From the NCBI GenBank assembly GCA_031269355.1, contig JAISZG010000013.1, forward strand, positions 143,156 through 207,155: 64,000 nucleotides of DNA, read 5' to 3'. A program made the translations under genes and the position numbers. Below the pieces are notes generated by a model. It saw only the letters and a program-made list of their open reading frames with translations. It made no database searches and was not told where the DNA came from. Numbering within the stretch: position 1 is the stretch's first letter; each line of letters starts with the position of its first letter. Shown here one piece after another: positions 18,604 to 27,917 of this stretch. Origin of the DNA: Oscillospiraceae bacterium. GTDB lineage: Bacteria > Bacillota > Clostridia > Christensenellales > Aristaeellaceae.

Positions 18604-19413
18604 CTAACCGAATATCTCGCGCAGCCATTCCAGTACCACGCTTTTAAACAAAGGCTTACATTTCAGCCGATCTGTATGGTCTGTAAACGCGTCGTCCGGA
18701 TTACTTATTAATATCGAAGGCCTGGACGGCGACCGCCGCACGGTTTGTATATTATATTCCCCTACCTCCGGCAGACGCGCTGAAAAAACCAGCTCCGCGC
18801 GCTGCGTCTCTCCGCGCTGTTCTTGATTCGCCTGCGTTTGAACGGCGGCTTGCGCGGCGTCCAGCGTATCCGGAGTTAGAAGGCACAGCGGCGGGTACAT
18901 CACGCACCACCAATTCCGACCGCTTGCGCTGCCGATACGCACAATCAATGCATCGTATGATCCGGCGGGAAGCGTCATACCTGCATATTCGCGATCCGGG
19001 AACGACTCGCGCGCGAATGTCACCGATACGTCTCCCGCAAAGCCGCCCGTCCGAGCCGCGTCCGACGCCACGCGCTCCATCGCGGGCAAAAGCTCTGGAA
19101 TCGATTCCCTTGCGCTGTTTGCGTCCACGCTTGATAACCGCCGCGCGAAAGCATCGAGAAGCGCGTCGCGAACGGCAAGCTTCAACAGCTGCGCGTCTGG
19201 CTCGTCGCTGTCCGCTATCACGTGCAAACGGATTATATCCCCGCTCGCGATCGCCTGTTCTAATCGGTCGCGTTCGTTTTCAAATTCATCTAGTTTATTA
19301 AATATATTAAATATATTTAAATGAAAATCCGCTTTTGTGAAACCATAGGCGGCAACGACAAAAACCGCCGCCGTCATAATCCCCGCCATCAATCTGCGCA
19401 TAAAAGGTCGCAT
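18604..19413 (-). CDS. spoIIR: Stage II sporulation protein R
   Basis: Forespore-secreted signal that triggers SpoIIGA-dependent activation of pro-sigma-E in the mother cell. The start MRPFMRRLMAG is set by GGGAGG 7 bases upstream, giving 269 aa. An N-terminal membrane/signal segment (about 9-26, LMAGIMTAAVFVVAAYGF) is followed by the family core IIRLHVIADSDEPDAQLLKL and LKLAVRDALL, then YAGMTLPAGSYDALIVRIGSASGRNWWCVM, the SpoIIR signature with its WWCV motif. The gene is divergent from the binding-protein-like gene at 19574. Confidence 0.94.
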   Translation of the reverse strand: MRPFMRRLMAGIMTAAVFVVAAYGFTKADFHLNIFNIFNKLDEFENERDRLEQAIASGDIIRLHVIADSDEPDAQLLKLAVRDALLDAFARRLSSVDANSARESIPELLPAMERVASDAARTGGFAGDVSVTFARESFPDREYAGMTLPAGSYDALIVRIGSASGRNWWCVMYPPLCLLTPDTLDAAQAAVQTQANQEQRGETQRAELVFSARLPEVGEYNIQTVRRSPSRPSILISNPDDAFTDHTDRLKCKPLFKSVVLEWLREIFG

Positions 19414-19573
19414 CGTTATTCCTCCCGCCGCAACATATATACAGTGTGGTTCACAAAGCGAGTTTATATGCGTCATTCGCGCAGTTTTCATCCGACCGAC
19501 GCATTATCCAAACCGCGCCGCATACGATTGTACGAACATCTTCTGCGGGAAAACGCATATCGGGAGGACGCCT

Positions 19574-20668
19574 ATGTTGAAGAAACTCACAGCGCTCGGT
19601 TGCGTCGCGTTGACCGTGTTTTTGCTTTGGCGCATGCCTTCGCTGATATCCGGTTATCCGGTCAACCGCGACGGGCTGATACGCCGGAAAAGCTGGGAAG
19701 GCGTGCTTCGCGTATGGATTTGCCAGGATTGGAGTTCTACGCTGCCGGCATGGCTTTCCAGGCAAATCACCGCGTTTGAAAAGGAGCACAAGGGCGTTCA
19801 TGTGCGGGTGCAGAAGGTTGCGCCCGGCGCATGGGAAAACGAGGCGTCGGTACCCCCGGATATTCTGCTGTTCTCGCCGGGCATGCTGAGCGCTCCGCAG
19901 GATATATTGATTCCATTTGCGCCCTCTGAGGAATTTTTACCTGAGACGCTTCGTTCCGGCCGCTGGATGGGCGAACAATACGCGCTGCCGGTCGCCCTGG
20001 GCGGATACGCAGTGCTATTCAACGAGGGCTTATTTCCGCCCGGCGTCGCTCTGATAGATCCGCAGCCTATAAAGAAGCAGCAGCGATACGCGCTTAACGT
20101 AGCCAGGGGCGGCGCGCTTGCTGCGCTTATCGGCTGGGACGAGGGAGTGCGAGCGGCGCGCACGCTTCGAATGCCGGAGGAATTCGGAACCTCCACTTCC
20201 GATCAGGCATACGCGGCGTTTGTAGCGGGAAACGTCGGCGCGCTTGTTTGTTCGATAGATCACGCGCGAAAATTCGCCGCGCGAGAAGCGGCGGGCAAGG
20301 GATTTGCTTATCGAATCGAAACTCCGCTTTCCGGATTTTGCGACCAGATAGCAATGATTGGCCGAATCCGCCGCGATACGAACGACGGACGCTCCGACAT
20401 GGCCAACGAATTCGTTTGGTTTGTCACAGGCAAAGCGGCGCAGGACACGCTGGCTAACTTTGGTTTGCTGCCGGTTCGCACCGACGCCGCCGAACCGTCC
20501 GCAGTTACTCCCGCGTTGGCGGCGCTGTATAATCGTTATAAAACGCAGCTTATTACGCCAAACGCGTACGGCTGGTCCGCCGTAAAGGACACGTTCTTCG
20601 ATCAGTCGCTGTACGCGCTTATGAGCGACGTCGGCGCGATTCACGATACGATCGAACAAATAAGATGA
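19574..20668 (+). CDS. Extracellular solute-binding-protein-like secreted or anchored protein
   Basis: The 364-residue protein starts after GGGAGG and has an N-terminal hydrophobic signal or anchor (about 5-25, LTALGCVALTVFLLWRMPSL). The fold resembles family-1 (sugar-type) binding proteins: LRVWICQDWSSTLPAWLSRQ at the start, PPDILLFSPGML, YALPVALGGYAVLFNEGLFP, and the C-terminal VTGKAAQDTLANFGLLPVR. No transporter genes adjoin it. The residue at position 10 is cysteine, but the surrounding sequence is not a good lipobox. It could equally be a sensor or a degenerate binding protein. Confidence 0.7.
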   Translation: MLKKLTALGCVALTVFLLWRMPSLISGYPVNRDGLIRRKSWEGVLRVWICQDWSSTLPAWLSRQITAFEKEHKGVHVRVQKVAPGAWENEASVPPDILLFSPGMLSAPQDILIPFAPSEEFLPETLRSGRWMGEQYALPVALGGYAVLFNEGLFPPGVALIDPQPIKKQQRYALNVARGGALAALIGWDEGVRAARTLRMPEEFGTSTSDQAYAAFVAGNVGALVCSIDHARKFAAREAAGKGFAYRIETPLSGFCDQIAMIGRIRRDTNDGRSDMANEFVWFVTGKAAQDTLANFGLLPVRTDAAEPSAVTPALAALYNRYKTQLITPNAYGWSAVKDTFFDQSLYALMSDVGAIHDTIEQIR

Positions 20669-20690
20669 TATCGTAGGTGGATATAATTTT

Positions 20691-20721
20691 TATGGCCGCG
20701 CCTGTGTGTAACGCGGCCGTA
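20691..20721 (+). terminator. Probable terminator
   Basis: 9-bp stem ATGGCCGCG / CGCGGCCGT with an 11-base loop, followed by ATTAATCC. It lies between the binding-protein-like gene and the beta-helix gene. Confidence 0.55.
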
Positions 20722-20777
20722 TTAATCCGCATATATATAGGGAGGAGCGACTCATCAACCATTCGGGGAGATGACCA

Positions 20778-22079
20778 ATGAAAATATGCGATGACGAATT
20801 GTATGCGCATGGCGAGGCATCGACAGATTATGCCGACGACGGCGATTCAGCCGAGCAATATGCCGCCGCCGACGAATCTTCGGAAGCGTCGGATGTATCC
20901 GGCACGGCCGACATGTCTTTCGAAACGTATGCCAACAGCGAGGCATCTCTCGCTTCCGAGCTGGCCAGCCAGCGCGCCAACGCCAATCCTGATATAACCA
21001 TAAGAATAACTCGCGATATAAAACTGACTCGCGCAATTCGAATATCACCCCTTCCTGCCGGCGGACGCGTATATATCCGCTCAAACAATAATGGCCCCTT
21101 CACTATATCGCACGCGGACGACTACGACGGTCCGCTTTTTATAATAAGGCGTTTCGCCTCGGCCGTGTTTTCAAATATTATTTTTGACGGCGGATCGCTT
21201 AGCGGCAAAGCGAATAAAAATGCGCTGCTCGTAAGCGGCGGCAATCTTCTGCTTGAGGAAGGCGCCGTCGCGCAAAACAACGACAATCAATCCGATATCA
21301 ACGGCGGCGGCGTGATCGCCTACGACGGTACGCTTTGGATCCGAGGCGCCTACGTTTATAATAACAAAACCATCGGTGACGGCGGCGGCGCGTATATTGT
21401 CGGAAAAACGAACGTGTATCTGAGCGGCGCGCGAATTGCTGAAAACGAAGCTGAAAATGGCGGCGGCGTATACCTGGACAAGGATGTTCGCTTCATCGCC
21501 AACGACAATGGCGACGTCTCCGAATTTAGCGAGAACCGTGCCGATAAAGGCTACGCAATGTACTTCGTGCGCAATGCGTGGAATGCGAATCTCGATTTGG
21601 ATCCGCTGTTTTTTAATGGCAATCATAGCAGAGTACCGGAGAATATCGTTACCGCCTCCGATATAATCGGCCCAAGCGCGGCGGACGCGTCTGTGCGCGG
21701 AGGCGAGCATAAGGGAACCATTTATATTGAAATCGCGCAGAGCGAAGCGGAAGACCCGCAGCAGCCCGTTCCCAATCCTCCGCCTTATCCGCAGCCGCCG
21801 CCATGGCAGCCGCAGCCGCCGGATCAACCGCCCCATCCAAGTCAGCAGCAAGTTCTGGTGAAATTTAACAGCGGCGGTGGAACTCCCGTAAAATCGGAGA
21901 GCATCGCGGTTGGAGAAAGAGTAAGCGAGCCTTATCCTCCCAGCAGGAACTGCGATATATTCGCGGGTTGGACGACCGATGCCACCGGAAAGAATATGTG
22001 GCATTTTTCAAACCCCGTTCCTGCGGACATGACTCTATACGCGAATTGGATTGCACGCGCATGTCCGCCTCGACGCTGA
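20778..22079 (+). CDS. Beta-helix / InlB-repeat surface-type protein lacking a signal peptide
   Basis: Function unknown. The 433 residues fall into an acidic, Ala/Ser-rich N-terminus (1-65), a right-handed beta-helix-like region (about 70-310) with repeated short turns such as GGGVIAYDGTLWIRGAYVYN and GGGAYIVGKTNVYLSGARI, a proline-rich linker (about 325-360, PPPYPQPPPWQPQPP), and one InlB B-type repeat (about 362-430, VKFNSGGGTPVKSESIAVGE ... AGWTTD ... TLYANW). No signal peptide or sortase signal is visible, which is unusual for such domains and would suit a mother-cell-made spore-surface protein. GGGGAGATGACC precedes the ATG. Two further odd surface-like genes follow. Confidence 0.75.
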   Translation: MKICDDELYAHGEASTDYADDGDSAEQYAAADESSEASDVSGTADMSFETYANSEASLASELASQRANANPDITIRITRDIKLTRAIRISPLPAGGRVYIRSNNNGPFTISHADDYDGPLFIIRRFASAVFSNIIFDGGSLSGKANKNALLVSGGNLLLEEGAVAQNNDNQSDINGGGVIAYDGTLWIRGAYVYNNKTIGDGGGAYIVGKTNVYLSGARIAENEAENGGGVYLDKDVRFIANDNGDVSEFSENRADKGYAMYFVRNAWNANLDLDPLFFNGNHSRVPENIVTASDIIGPSAADASVRGGEHKGTIYIEIAQSEAEDPQQPVPNPPPYPQPPPWQPQPPDQPPHPSQQQVLVKFNSGGGTPVKSESIAVGERVSEPYPPSRNCDIFAGWTTDATGKNMWHFSNPVPADMTLYANWIARACPPRR

Positions 22080-22215
22080 TATTGCACGCTCCCTAGCCGA
22101 CGACCACAATTCAGACGGCCTGCCCGTGAAAGCGCACCGGTTTAAACGAACGGCGGCGCGGTGATTGAGCGAGCGATTAATCTCAAAATTCAAATCGAAA
22201 AGGAGAATCTTTGTT

Positions 22216-22575
22216 ATGGTAATTCATGTATATAGAAGCCTAAAGAAAAATCCGAAAAGCAATACGGTAAAATCCGCAGCAGCGCTGGCCGCAAAGAAAT
22301 CGGCCGCCGCAAAAAAAGCAAAAGCGGCTAAGACGGCCAAAACGGTAAAGACTGTTAAGGCGGTAAAGACGGCCAAAACGGCGAAGATAGCCAAGACGGC
22401 GAAAAAACCGTTGAGCGCGTCCGCAGTGAAAAAGGCGGCTGTAAAATCAACCGTCAAACCGACCTCGGCGACGAAAAAAATCAGACGCAATAATACGGTC
22501 ATCACGCGCACGGATCGCATATTCCGCGTAAAAGAGCGGGTCGTGATCAATATCAAGATAGTAAAGCCCGTATGA
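22216..22575 (+). CDS. Small Lys/Ala-rich (histone H1-like) basic protein
   Basis: The 119-residue protein starts MVIHVYRSLKKNPK after AAAAGGAGAATCTTTGTT. Residues about 16-72 are almost wholly Lys, Ala, Thr and Val in short repeats of the AKTAK / TVKAVK type, resembling eukaryotic H1 tails and bacterial H1-like proteins. The C-terminus (about 85-119, ending RVVINIKIVKPV) is a more ordinary beta-rich segment. It could bind DNA or other polyanions, or serve as a basic spore-coat matrix protein. It lies 136 bases after the beta-helix gene and 34 before the BclA-like gene, suggesting co-expression. Function is not recognised. Confidence 0.65.
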   Translation: MVIHVYRSLKKNPKSNTVKSAAALAAKKSAAAKKAKAAKTAKTVKTVKAVKTAKTAKIAKTAKKPLSASAVKKAAVKSTVKPTSATKKIRRNNTVITRTDRIFRVKERVVINIKIVKPV

Positions 22576-22609
22576 TCCCGGCGCGCAGGGTGGGACACAA
22601 AGGTGAGGG

Positions 22610-23287
22610 ATGCGCGATATGGGGGATTGTATGATGATTGCAAAACAAACGGCAAGCGCTTCTTCAGCGGCGCGGGTCGCGGCGGCGCTGGCGCGTCAGC
22701 AGCGAACGGCGGCCGCGCAGGAAGCGAGAGCCGCAAGAGCGGCGCGAATAGAAGCATACAATAAAGCGCGGCGCGAAGCGCAAGCTAAACACGCAGCGGC
22801 AAAAAAGGCGACCGCGAAAGGCTCGGTCAACCCCGTGCACAACGCCAGCCTTGCCGCGCATTCTATACCTGCGGCACCGCGAGCGCTGCGGGCACCGCTA
22901 GCTTTTCCACCGGCGCGTCCGGAGGATCGATATATTTATATTAAGAGCGCCGGAGCAAGCGTACGCGGCGGATCGTTTTTGCCGCTAGAAAGCACGGCCA
23001 AATCCGGCGGCATTTCCGTGAGCGAAAACGCCGTTAAAATAAAGGACAGCGGTTTTTACTACGTCTCGTGGAGCGTTTATACGTCCAACGCGAGCGGAGA
23101 GGGCATGCTGTACCTGGCGCTGGAGGATATAGATATCGAACTGGAGAAGCTGAACGGTTCAAGGAAAAACAGCGACTCGCGGGTTATATGGTTCGACGCG
23201 GGCTCAACAGTACGGTTGGGCGTGCATGACGCGTTGAACAGCACAACGGTTGACGGCGTCGATCTGTTGATTATCCATATGGGATGA
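22610..23287 (+). CDS. BclA-like C-terminal head on an Ala/Arg/Lys-rich stalk
   Basis: The 225-residue protein begins with about 70 residues of Ala/Arg/Lys-rich, probably helical sequence (RVAAALARQQRTAAAQEARA), then a Pro/Ala linker and a compact C-terminal domain (about 110-225). That domain has the pattern of TNF/C1q-like jelly-roll heads of exosporium proteins: ISVSENAVKIKDSGFYYVSW and STVRLGVHDALNSTTVDGVD. The collagen stalk normally found in BclA is replaced by the basic helix. The first ATG has AAAGGTGAGGG upstream; a second start at 22631 after GGGGG is also plausible. The fold assignment is by eye only. Confidence 0.65.
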   Translation: MRDMGDCMMIAKQTASASSAARVAAALARQQRTAAAQEARAARAARIEAYNKARREAQAKHAAAKKATAKGSVNPVHNASLAAHSIPAAPRALRAPLAFPPARPEDRYIYIKSAGASVRGGSFLPLESTAKSGGISVSENAVKIKDSGFYYVSWSVYTSNASGEGMLYLALEDIDIELEKLNGSRKNSDSRVIWFDAGSTVRLGVHDALNSTTVDGVDLLIIHMG

Positions 23288-23301
23288 TAACCGATCGCGC
23301 G

Positions 23302-23322
23302 AGGGCGGCATATCGCCGCCTT
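23302..23322. terminator. Hairpin between convergent genes
   Basis: Stem AGGGCGGC / GCCGCCTT around ATATC. It lies just after the BclA-like gene and before the convergent beta-helix gene. Confidence 0.5.
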
Positions 23323-23364
23323 ACGTAACGGATATCCTGCCGCCCATATATCGAATACAATCGC

Positions 23365-25434
23365 TCATTCAACCAGCCGCAATTCGCTCGTCCACGGCAC
23401 GAATCCGATCGCATGCGCGGGAGAAGCCTCGTCTAATGTAAAGTCCGCGTTCCCCGCGTCTAAGAACAATGGATCGTCCACCAGCGAGTTTTTATCGAAC
23501 CCATAGCGTTGAAGCGTTTCATACAGCGCACCCAGAGAACCCGACGGATCCCAGAATAGATTTCGCTCCGCGACAATCATATCCGACTGGGTAGCGCCAA
23601 AAAGCGTCGCGCCATCCCCGATAATCAAATTGGACTGCAGTTTTATCGCGGGTTCGCTCTCCTTCGTATGCACCTCGACCTGACCGCCTTCGTTATACGC
23701 GATGATATTGTTCACCGCCGTATTATCGCGCCCATAGTTGATGAACAATCCCTGCGAACCGCAACTGTACACGATATTCTGCCGGATCGTAATATCGGAC
23801 GCGCCTTCGTCAAGATATAGCCCCCACCCTCCGTATCCGTCGCCGTACGCGTCGTCCGCCATCGAGCGCACGTCGTGGATTATGTTTCTCTCCACCACCG
23901 TGCCGCTCTGCTTGCCCAATAGGTAGATGCCTCCCATATCCGATAATCGCCCCTGCCCGATATCGTATATAATATTATCCGAGATCGTAAGCTTCCTCGT
24001 CGCGCTATATTGGTATCCCCAAACCCATCCCGCCGAAATCGCGCTGTAATAGCCATCGTGAATTTCGTTATGACTGATTATGCTATCGGCGACATGCACC
24101 AGCAGTATGCCGACCGCGTTGTTATTATTGCGCCCATACCTGCTTATATCGTTGCCCGACAGATCGAGCCGTTCAGTGCGGCGCGCGTCTTCGGCCAAAT
24201 TGACGCCGTGCGCGAATATCGCGTTCGCGCCGACGCCTCGAAATCGGCAATCGACGACCGCGCTGTCCGTTACTCCCTGATATAATTTAAGCGCGGTGCC
24301 GCCCAACCGCTCGAACGCGCATTGCTCAAACCTCAGCCATGTACTCGCGGCGGCGAAAATCGCCGATTCCGTATCGTAAGCGGCCTGCGGAAAATCAGGC
24401 GTTTCACCTATTGAAGAATCCGTGCCCGTAAACGATATACCGCGGAAAGTCAAGCGAGAGCTGTTCTCTATAGTAAGGATGCGTTCTATGCCGCCCGCCC
24501 ACAGCGTAAATCCGTCGATCGATTGCCCCTCCTCGGGCACATAGTATAGCGTTCCTTCAAGGCGATCCAGATACCATTCGCCAGGCAGCGATAGAGCTTC
24601 GCGCATATTCTCCAGCCAATATCGGTCGCCCGGCCAAACCGTTAAGCTGGTCTGCCTGGATAGTTCGATGCGCCCGGATATGGAATCAAACGCGGCCAAA
24701 TAAGCGGATTCATCCTTCCATAAATGAAGCATACGAACGATGATGTCCTTAGGATTATATACATTATTTAAATCTATTAACATATCATCATTCGCGAAGA
24801 ACGCGCGAAAGCCGTTATTGTTCGCAACCTCTCCGGATTGCTTGAACGTCAGCCGATCCGCGTCCCCATATATCGCGAAGCGCGCGCGAAAGTACGATCC
24901 TTCATCGGGAGTGCGCGCGCAGGTAAGCGCGCCCTCAGAGTTATATACGGCGTTAAAGTCGCGCTGTGCCAGCAGCGCGCCTACGTCCGCCGCCCATACG
25001 GATATACCGTTAAGCTGCGTTTCATAGAAATTTGTGATAGCGCGGCTTGCGTCCAGCACAGGCGTTTCTCCAGGGTATGCGGCGAACAAAACATTGTTGC
25101 GCCCGTGCGCGTCAAGCGTTATCGTTTCCGTAACGGGATACCTCCCGCCGCGCAGCCAAACCGTTATCCTCCCGTCCGCGCGGATTGATTCCAAACGATC
25201 CGCCGCCTCTTGCAGCGTTCGCAGCGGGCTGTCGATCATCCCCGCGTTCGAATCGTCGCCGTTTGGCGATACGAACAAATCATGAGCGCCGATGGCCACA
25301 GCGGCTTCGACAATCGAGCCCGCCTCCGCTGGTACTATCGCGGCGCACCATGACAAAAACAAAACGGCCAGGCAGGAAACAACGCGGCGGCAGTCGAATC
25401 GTTGCATATATTGCTCCACTTTTGCTCCATTCAT
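23365..25434 (-). CDS. Secreted right-handed parallel beta-helix protein
   Basis: The 689 residues begin with a signal peptide (about 1-39, [22 protein letters not shown]), then the entry motif of pectate-lyase-like helices ([31 protein letters not shown]), a central jelly-roll-like insertion and a long series of beta-helix coils ([55 protein letters not shown]). This layout is typical of secreted polysaccharide lyases or glycosidases of the PbH1-repeat type (DUF1565-like N-terminus). The catalytic residues cannot be assigned, so the substrate is unknown. It stands alone and divergent from the ThuA-like gene. Confidence 0.85.
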   Translation of the reverse strand: MNGAKVEQYMQRFDCRRVVSCLAVLFLSWCAAIVPAEAGSIVEAAVAIGAHDLFVSPNGDDSNAGMIDSPLRTLQEAADRLESIRADGRITVWLRGGRYPVTETITLDAHGRNNVLFAAYPGETPVLDASRAITNFYETQLNGISVWAADVGALLAQRDFNAVYNSEGALTCARTPDEGSYFRARFAIYGDADRLTFKQSGEVANNNGFRAFFANDDMLIDLNNVYNPKDIIVRMLHLWKDESAYLAAFDSISGRIELSRQTSLTVWPGDRYWLENMREALSLPGEWYLDRLEGTLYYVPEEGQSIDGFTLWAGGIERILTIENSSRLTFRGISFTGTDSSIGETPDFPQAAYDTESAIFAAASTWLRFEQCAFERLGGTALKLYQGVTDSAVVDCRFRGVGANAIFAHGVNLAEDARRTERLDLSGNDISRYGRNNNNAVGILLVHVADSIISHNEIHDGYYSAISAGWVWGYQYSATRKLTISDNIIYDIGQGRLSDMGGIYLLGKQSGTVVERNIIHDVRSMADDAYGDGYGGWGLYLDEGASDITIRQNIVYSCGSQGLFINYGRDNTAVNNIIAYNEGGQVEVHTKESEPAIKLQSNLIIGDGATLFGATQSDMIVAERNLFWDPSGSLGALYETLQRYGFDKNSLVDDPLFLDAGNADFTLDEASPAHAIGFVPWTSELRLVE

Positions 25435-25453
25435 ATTGCGAAGGAGGAAATTT

Positions 25454-26167
25454 ATGATTCGCGTTACGGTGTGGAATGAGTTTTACAATCCGCATTCACC
25501 AACCCAACCGGAGCTTGCGGTATATCCGGAAGGCATACACGAAGCGATCGCCTCGTTTCTGCGCGCCGACCCGTCCATTGAAGCTCGTACGGCGACGCTC
25601 ATGCAGCCGGAGCACGGCTTGACGGAGGAAGTTCTCGAACAAACCGACGTGCTGCTATGGTGGGGACACATAACCCATCACATGGTGGCCGACGAAGTAG
25701 TCGAGCGCGTGCATAAGCACATACTAGCGGGGATGGGGCTTATCGTCCTGCATTCAGGGCATGCGTCGAAGATATTTCATAAGCTGATGGGCACGCGCAC
25801 TGTCGACCTGCGCTGGCACGAGGACGGGTTGCTCAACCGCGTATGGGTTATCGATCCGGCGCACCCGATCGCGGAAGGGCTGGACGATCACTTTGATATC
25901 CCCCATGAAGAAACGTACGGCGAGCACTTTGACATCCCAACGCCGGATCAATTAGTGTTCGTTTCCTGGTTCCCGAGCGGCGAAGTTTTCAGAAGCGGCT
26001 GCTGCTGGCACCGCGGATTTGGCCGAATTTTCTTCTTCCAGCCCGGGCATGAAACTCTACCGTCGTTCTATAATGAAAACGTGCAGCGGGTTATCAACAA
26101 CGCGGTTCGCTGGGCGTACAGACCCAAGCGAGGCGCGTATATAACGGGAGAAACAAAAGCACTGTAA
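25454..26167 (+). CDS. ThuA-like (trehalose utilisation) family protein
   Basis: Class I glutamine-amidotransferase-like fold; in Rhizobiales ThuA takes part in 3-keto-disaccharide metabolism. AAGGAGG lies just upstream of the ATG, giving 237 aa. Conserved pieces are the N-terminal [16 protein letters not shown] and [53 protein letters not shown], and the C-terminal [20 protein letters not shown]. This closely matches the ThuA-like proteins commonly found in Firmicutes sugar-catabolic loci, but no dehydrogenase gene adjoins it here. Cytosolic, no signal peptide. Confidence 0.92.
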   Translation: MIRVTVWNEFYNPHSPTQPELAVYPEGIHEAIASFLRADPSIEARTATLMQPEHGLTEEVLEQTDVLLWWGHITHHMVADEVVERVHKHILAGMGLIVLHSGHASKIFHKLMGTRTVDLRWHEDGLLNRVWVIDPAHPIAEGLDDHFDIPHEETYGEHFDIPTPDQLVFVSWFPSGEVFRSGCCWHRGFGRIFFFQPGHETLPSFYNENVQRVINNAVRWAYRPKRGAYITGETKAL

Positions 26168-26286
26168 ACTTTAGATATGTGCGAATAATATTTATGGGCT
26201 GAATATTCATGATTTTATAACGGATATAAAGACAGCGTATTCAGCCTGAAAGGTTTCCCGAACACGCTATAGCTCGCGCTAGCCGC

Positions 26287-26940
26287 CTACGCCGTTGATT
26301 CGCGCAGCCGCTCTAGCAGCTTCTTCTCCATCCTGCTCACCTGCGGCTGGGTTACCCCAAGCGCCTTTGCCGTTTGAGCCTGGGTCATCCCCCTAAAATA
26401 ACGCAGCTGCAAAAGCGCGCGCTCTTTCTCGTCGCATCTGGCGATTAGATCGCGCGCGAGCACCCTGTCGAACGGCAGCTGCTGCGACGCGTCGCCGATG
26501 GAATCGCGAAACTGCGGGGCGTCCGATTCTTCTCCTACCGGCGCGTCGAGCGAGATGGGCGCGGCGCGGCTCTCCAGCGCCGCCGCCAGCTCCTCCGGCG
26601 CTATGCCAAGCCGCGCCGAAATTTCATTCAGCGTCGGTTCCCTGCCAAGCACGCCTCTGAGTTCCTGCGCCGTTCTGGCGGCTTTCGCGGACGCGTCCTG
26701 CAGCGTGCGCGGAATATGCACGGCGTGATCGCGGCGCAAATAAGCGCGCATTTCGCCAAGTATATACGGAACCGCGAACGATGAAAACCGAACGCCGCGA
26801 GTATCGTCGAAACGGCGAACCGCCTCCATCAAGCCAACGCAGCCCGATTGCACCATCTCGCGCCTGTCCGCCCACGGGAATCGATTAGCCGCAGCATACA
26901 CAAGCCCCATGTTCTCTTCAACCCGCTCGAGCGCGTCCAT
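26287..26940 (-). CDS. sigF: RNA polymerase sporulation sigma factor SigF
   Basis: Forespore-specific sigma factor, held inactive by SpoIIAB until the septum forms. The 217 residues show sigma region 2 (MVQSGCVGLMEAVRRFDDTR, FSSFAVPYILGEMRAYLRRD), region 3 and region 4 with a helix-turn-helix (MTQAQTAKALGVTQPQVSRM). Third and last of the spoIIA operon; the start is 3 bases after the spoIIAB stop, consistent with translational coupling. Confidence 0.96.
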   Translation of the reverse strand: MDALERVEENMGLVYAAANRFPWADRREMVQSGCVGLMEAVRRFDDTRGVRFSSFAVPYILGEMRAYLRRDHAVHIPRTLQDASAKAARTAQELRGVLGREPTLNEISARLGIAPEELAAALESRAAPISLDAPVGEESDAPQFRDSIGDASQQLPFDRVLARDLIARCDEKERALLQLRYFRGMTQAQTAKALGVTQPQVSRMEKKLLERLRESTA

Positions 26941-26943
26941 GCG

Positions 26944-27372
26944 TCAAGCCCCGGTTATTTTCTTGCGCATCCAAACGCCCGTGCCGACGCCTACCTGGGA
27001 TGTGACGCGCACCTCGTCCATGAATGTCTGCATCACGGCGAATCCCATGCCCGCGCGTTCCATCTCCGGCTGGCTTGTGAAAAACGGCGTCATCGCCTGC
27101 TCGACGTCCTCAATGCCGCAGCCCTCGTCTGAAATCATAAGTTCTATTTCGCCATCGTCCGTCAGGCTGGCGTCTATCACCACATCGCCGAACGAACGCC
27201 TGTATCCGTGCACGATCGAGTTTGTCACCGCTTCGCTGACCGCCGTTTTTACGTCGTTCAGCTCCTCTATCGTCGGGTTAAGCTGCGACAGAAACGCGCT
27301 GACCGTAACGCGCGCGAACGATTCATTTTCCGACCGGCTATCGAACGCCAGCCGCATATGGTTCTTCTTCAT
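26944..27372 (-). CDS. spoIIAB: Anti-sigma F factor SpoIIAB
   Basis: GHKL-type serine kinase and anti-sigma factor that binds SigF and phosphorylates SpoIIAA. The 142 residues have the N box (DVKTAVSEAVTNSIVHGY), the G1 box (LMISDEGCGIEDVEQAM) and the G2 region (MERAGMGFAVMQTFMDEV). It lies between spoIIAA (19 bases) and sigF (3 bases). Confidence 0.96.
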   Translation of the reverse strand: MKKNHMRLAFDSRSENESFARVTVSAFLSQLNPTIEELNDVKTAVSEAVTNSIVHGYRRSFGDVVIDASLTDDGEIELMISDEGCGIEDVEQAMTPFFTSQPEMERAGMGFAVMQTFMDEVRVTSQVGVGTGVWMRKKITGA

Positions 27373-27391
27373 GCCGTCTCCTTCCGCGCGC

Positions 27392-27697
27392 TCAGCGGCT
27401 GTTTTCTAGTATCGAGTATAATCCGGACAGCTTCATAATTCGCTGCACGTGCGGACTTTCGCCCCGCACCGCCACGCCCCCGCCGCGCTGGGCAAGCGTG
27501 CGGTATCTTCCTATCACAACGCCTATGCCGGAGCTATCCATAAACGTAAGCTCCTTCATATCCAGCACTAGATGTTTAACGCGAACGTCCGCAATTAAAT
27601 CGTCAAGCTCCTGACGAACGCGGGTCGCGCTATCCTGATCCAATTCGCCTACCAACCTGACGGTGAGCGTATTCCCTTGGCGCGCGTGCTTTAGCAT
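27392..27697 (-). CDS. spoIIAA: Anti-sigma F factor antagonist SpoIIAA
   Basis: STAS-domain protein whose dephosphorylated form displaces SigF from SpoIIAB. The start MLKHARQGNTLTVRLVGELD aligns with the family N-terminus, and AGGGGTG lies upstream; the reading frame is open further upstream to 27784 but lacks homology. The phosphorylatable serine is in FMDSSGIGVVIGRYR. The protein is 101 residues, slightly short at the C-terminus. First gene of the operon, behind a sigma-H promoter. Confidence 0.95.
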   Translation of the reverse strand: MLKHARQGNTLTVRLVGELDQDSATRVRQELDDLIADVRVKHLVLDMKELTFMDSSGIGVVIGRYRTLAQRGGGVAVRGESPHVQRIMKLSGLYSILENSR

Positions 27698-27789
27698 GTA
27701 CACACCCCTAATCGCGCCTCGCCGCGCGCGGCGGACGGCGCGCCATAATTCCGATTCTTCCGATATCGCATATCGATCAGCCATTTCTT

Positions 27790-27817
27790 ATTCCCCCAGC
27801 AATCCGTTTTTTCCTGC
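27790..27817 (-). promoter_or_regulatory. Sigma-H promoter of the spoIIA operon
   Basis: The minus strand reads GCAGGAAAA (27809-27817), a 12-base spacer, and GGGGAAT (27790-27796). This fits the sigma-H consensus RnAGGAwWW-n11/12-RnnGAAT at every defined position. The start would be about 85 bases before spoIIAA. Confidence 0.8.
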
Positions 27818-27917
27818 GTCGAAATTAATCGAATCATATTATTCGTACGACAAAAGGCGCGTGACTCCGCGCCCATTTTGTCGGATCAATTTCATTTATC
27901 CGCTTTGATTATATATG

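Noticed and set aside
19414..19573. Sigma-F/sigma-G promoter before spoIIR
   Set aside because: GCATA is present, but no acceptable -10 element occurs at the right distance.
26197..26246. Inverted repeat GGCTGAATA / TATTCAGCC
   Set aside because: The loop is over 30 bases and no T-tract follows, so it is not a convincing terminator.
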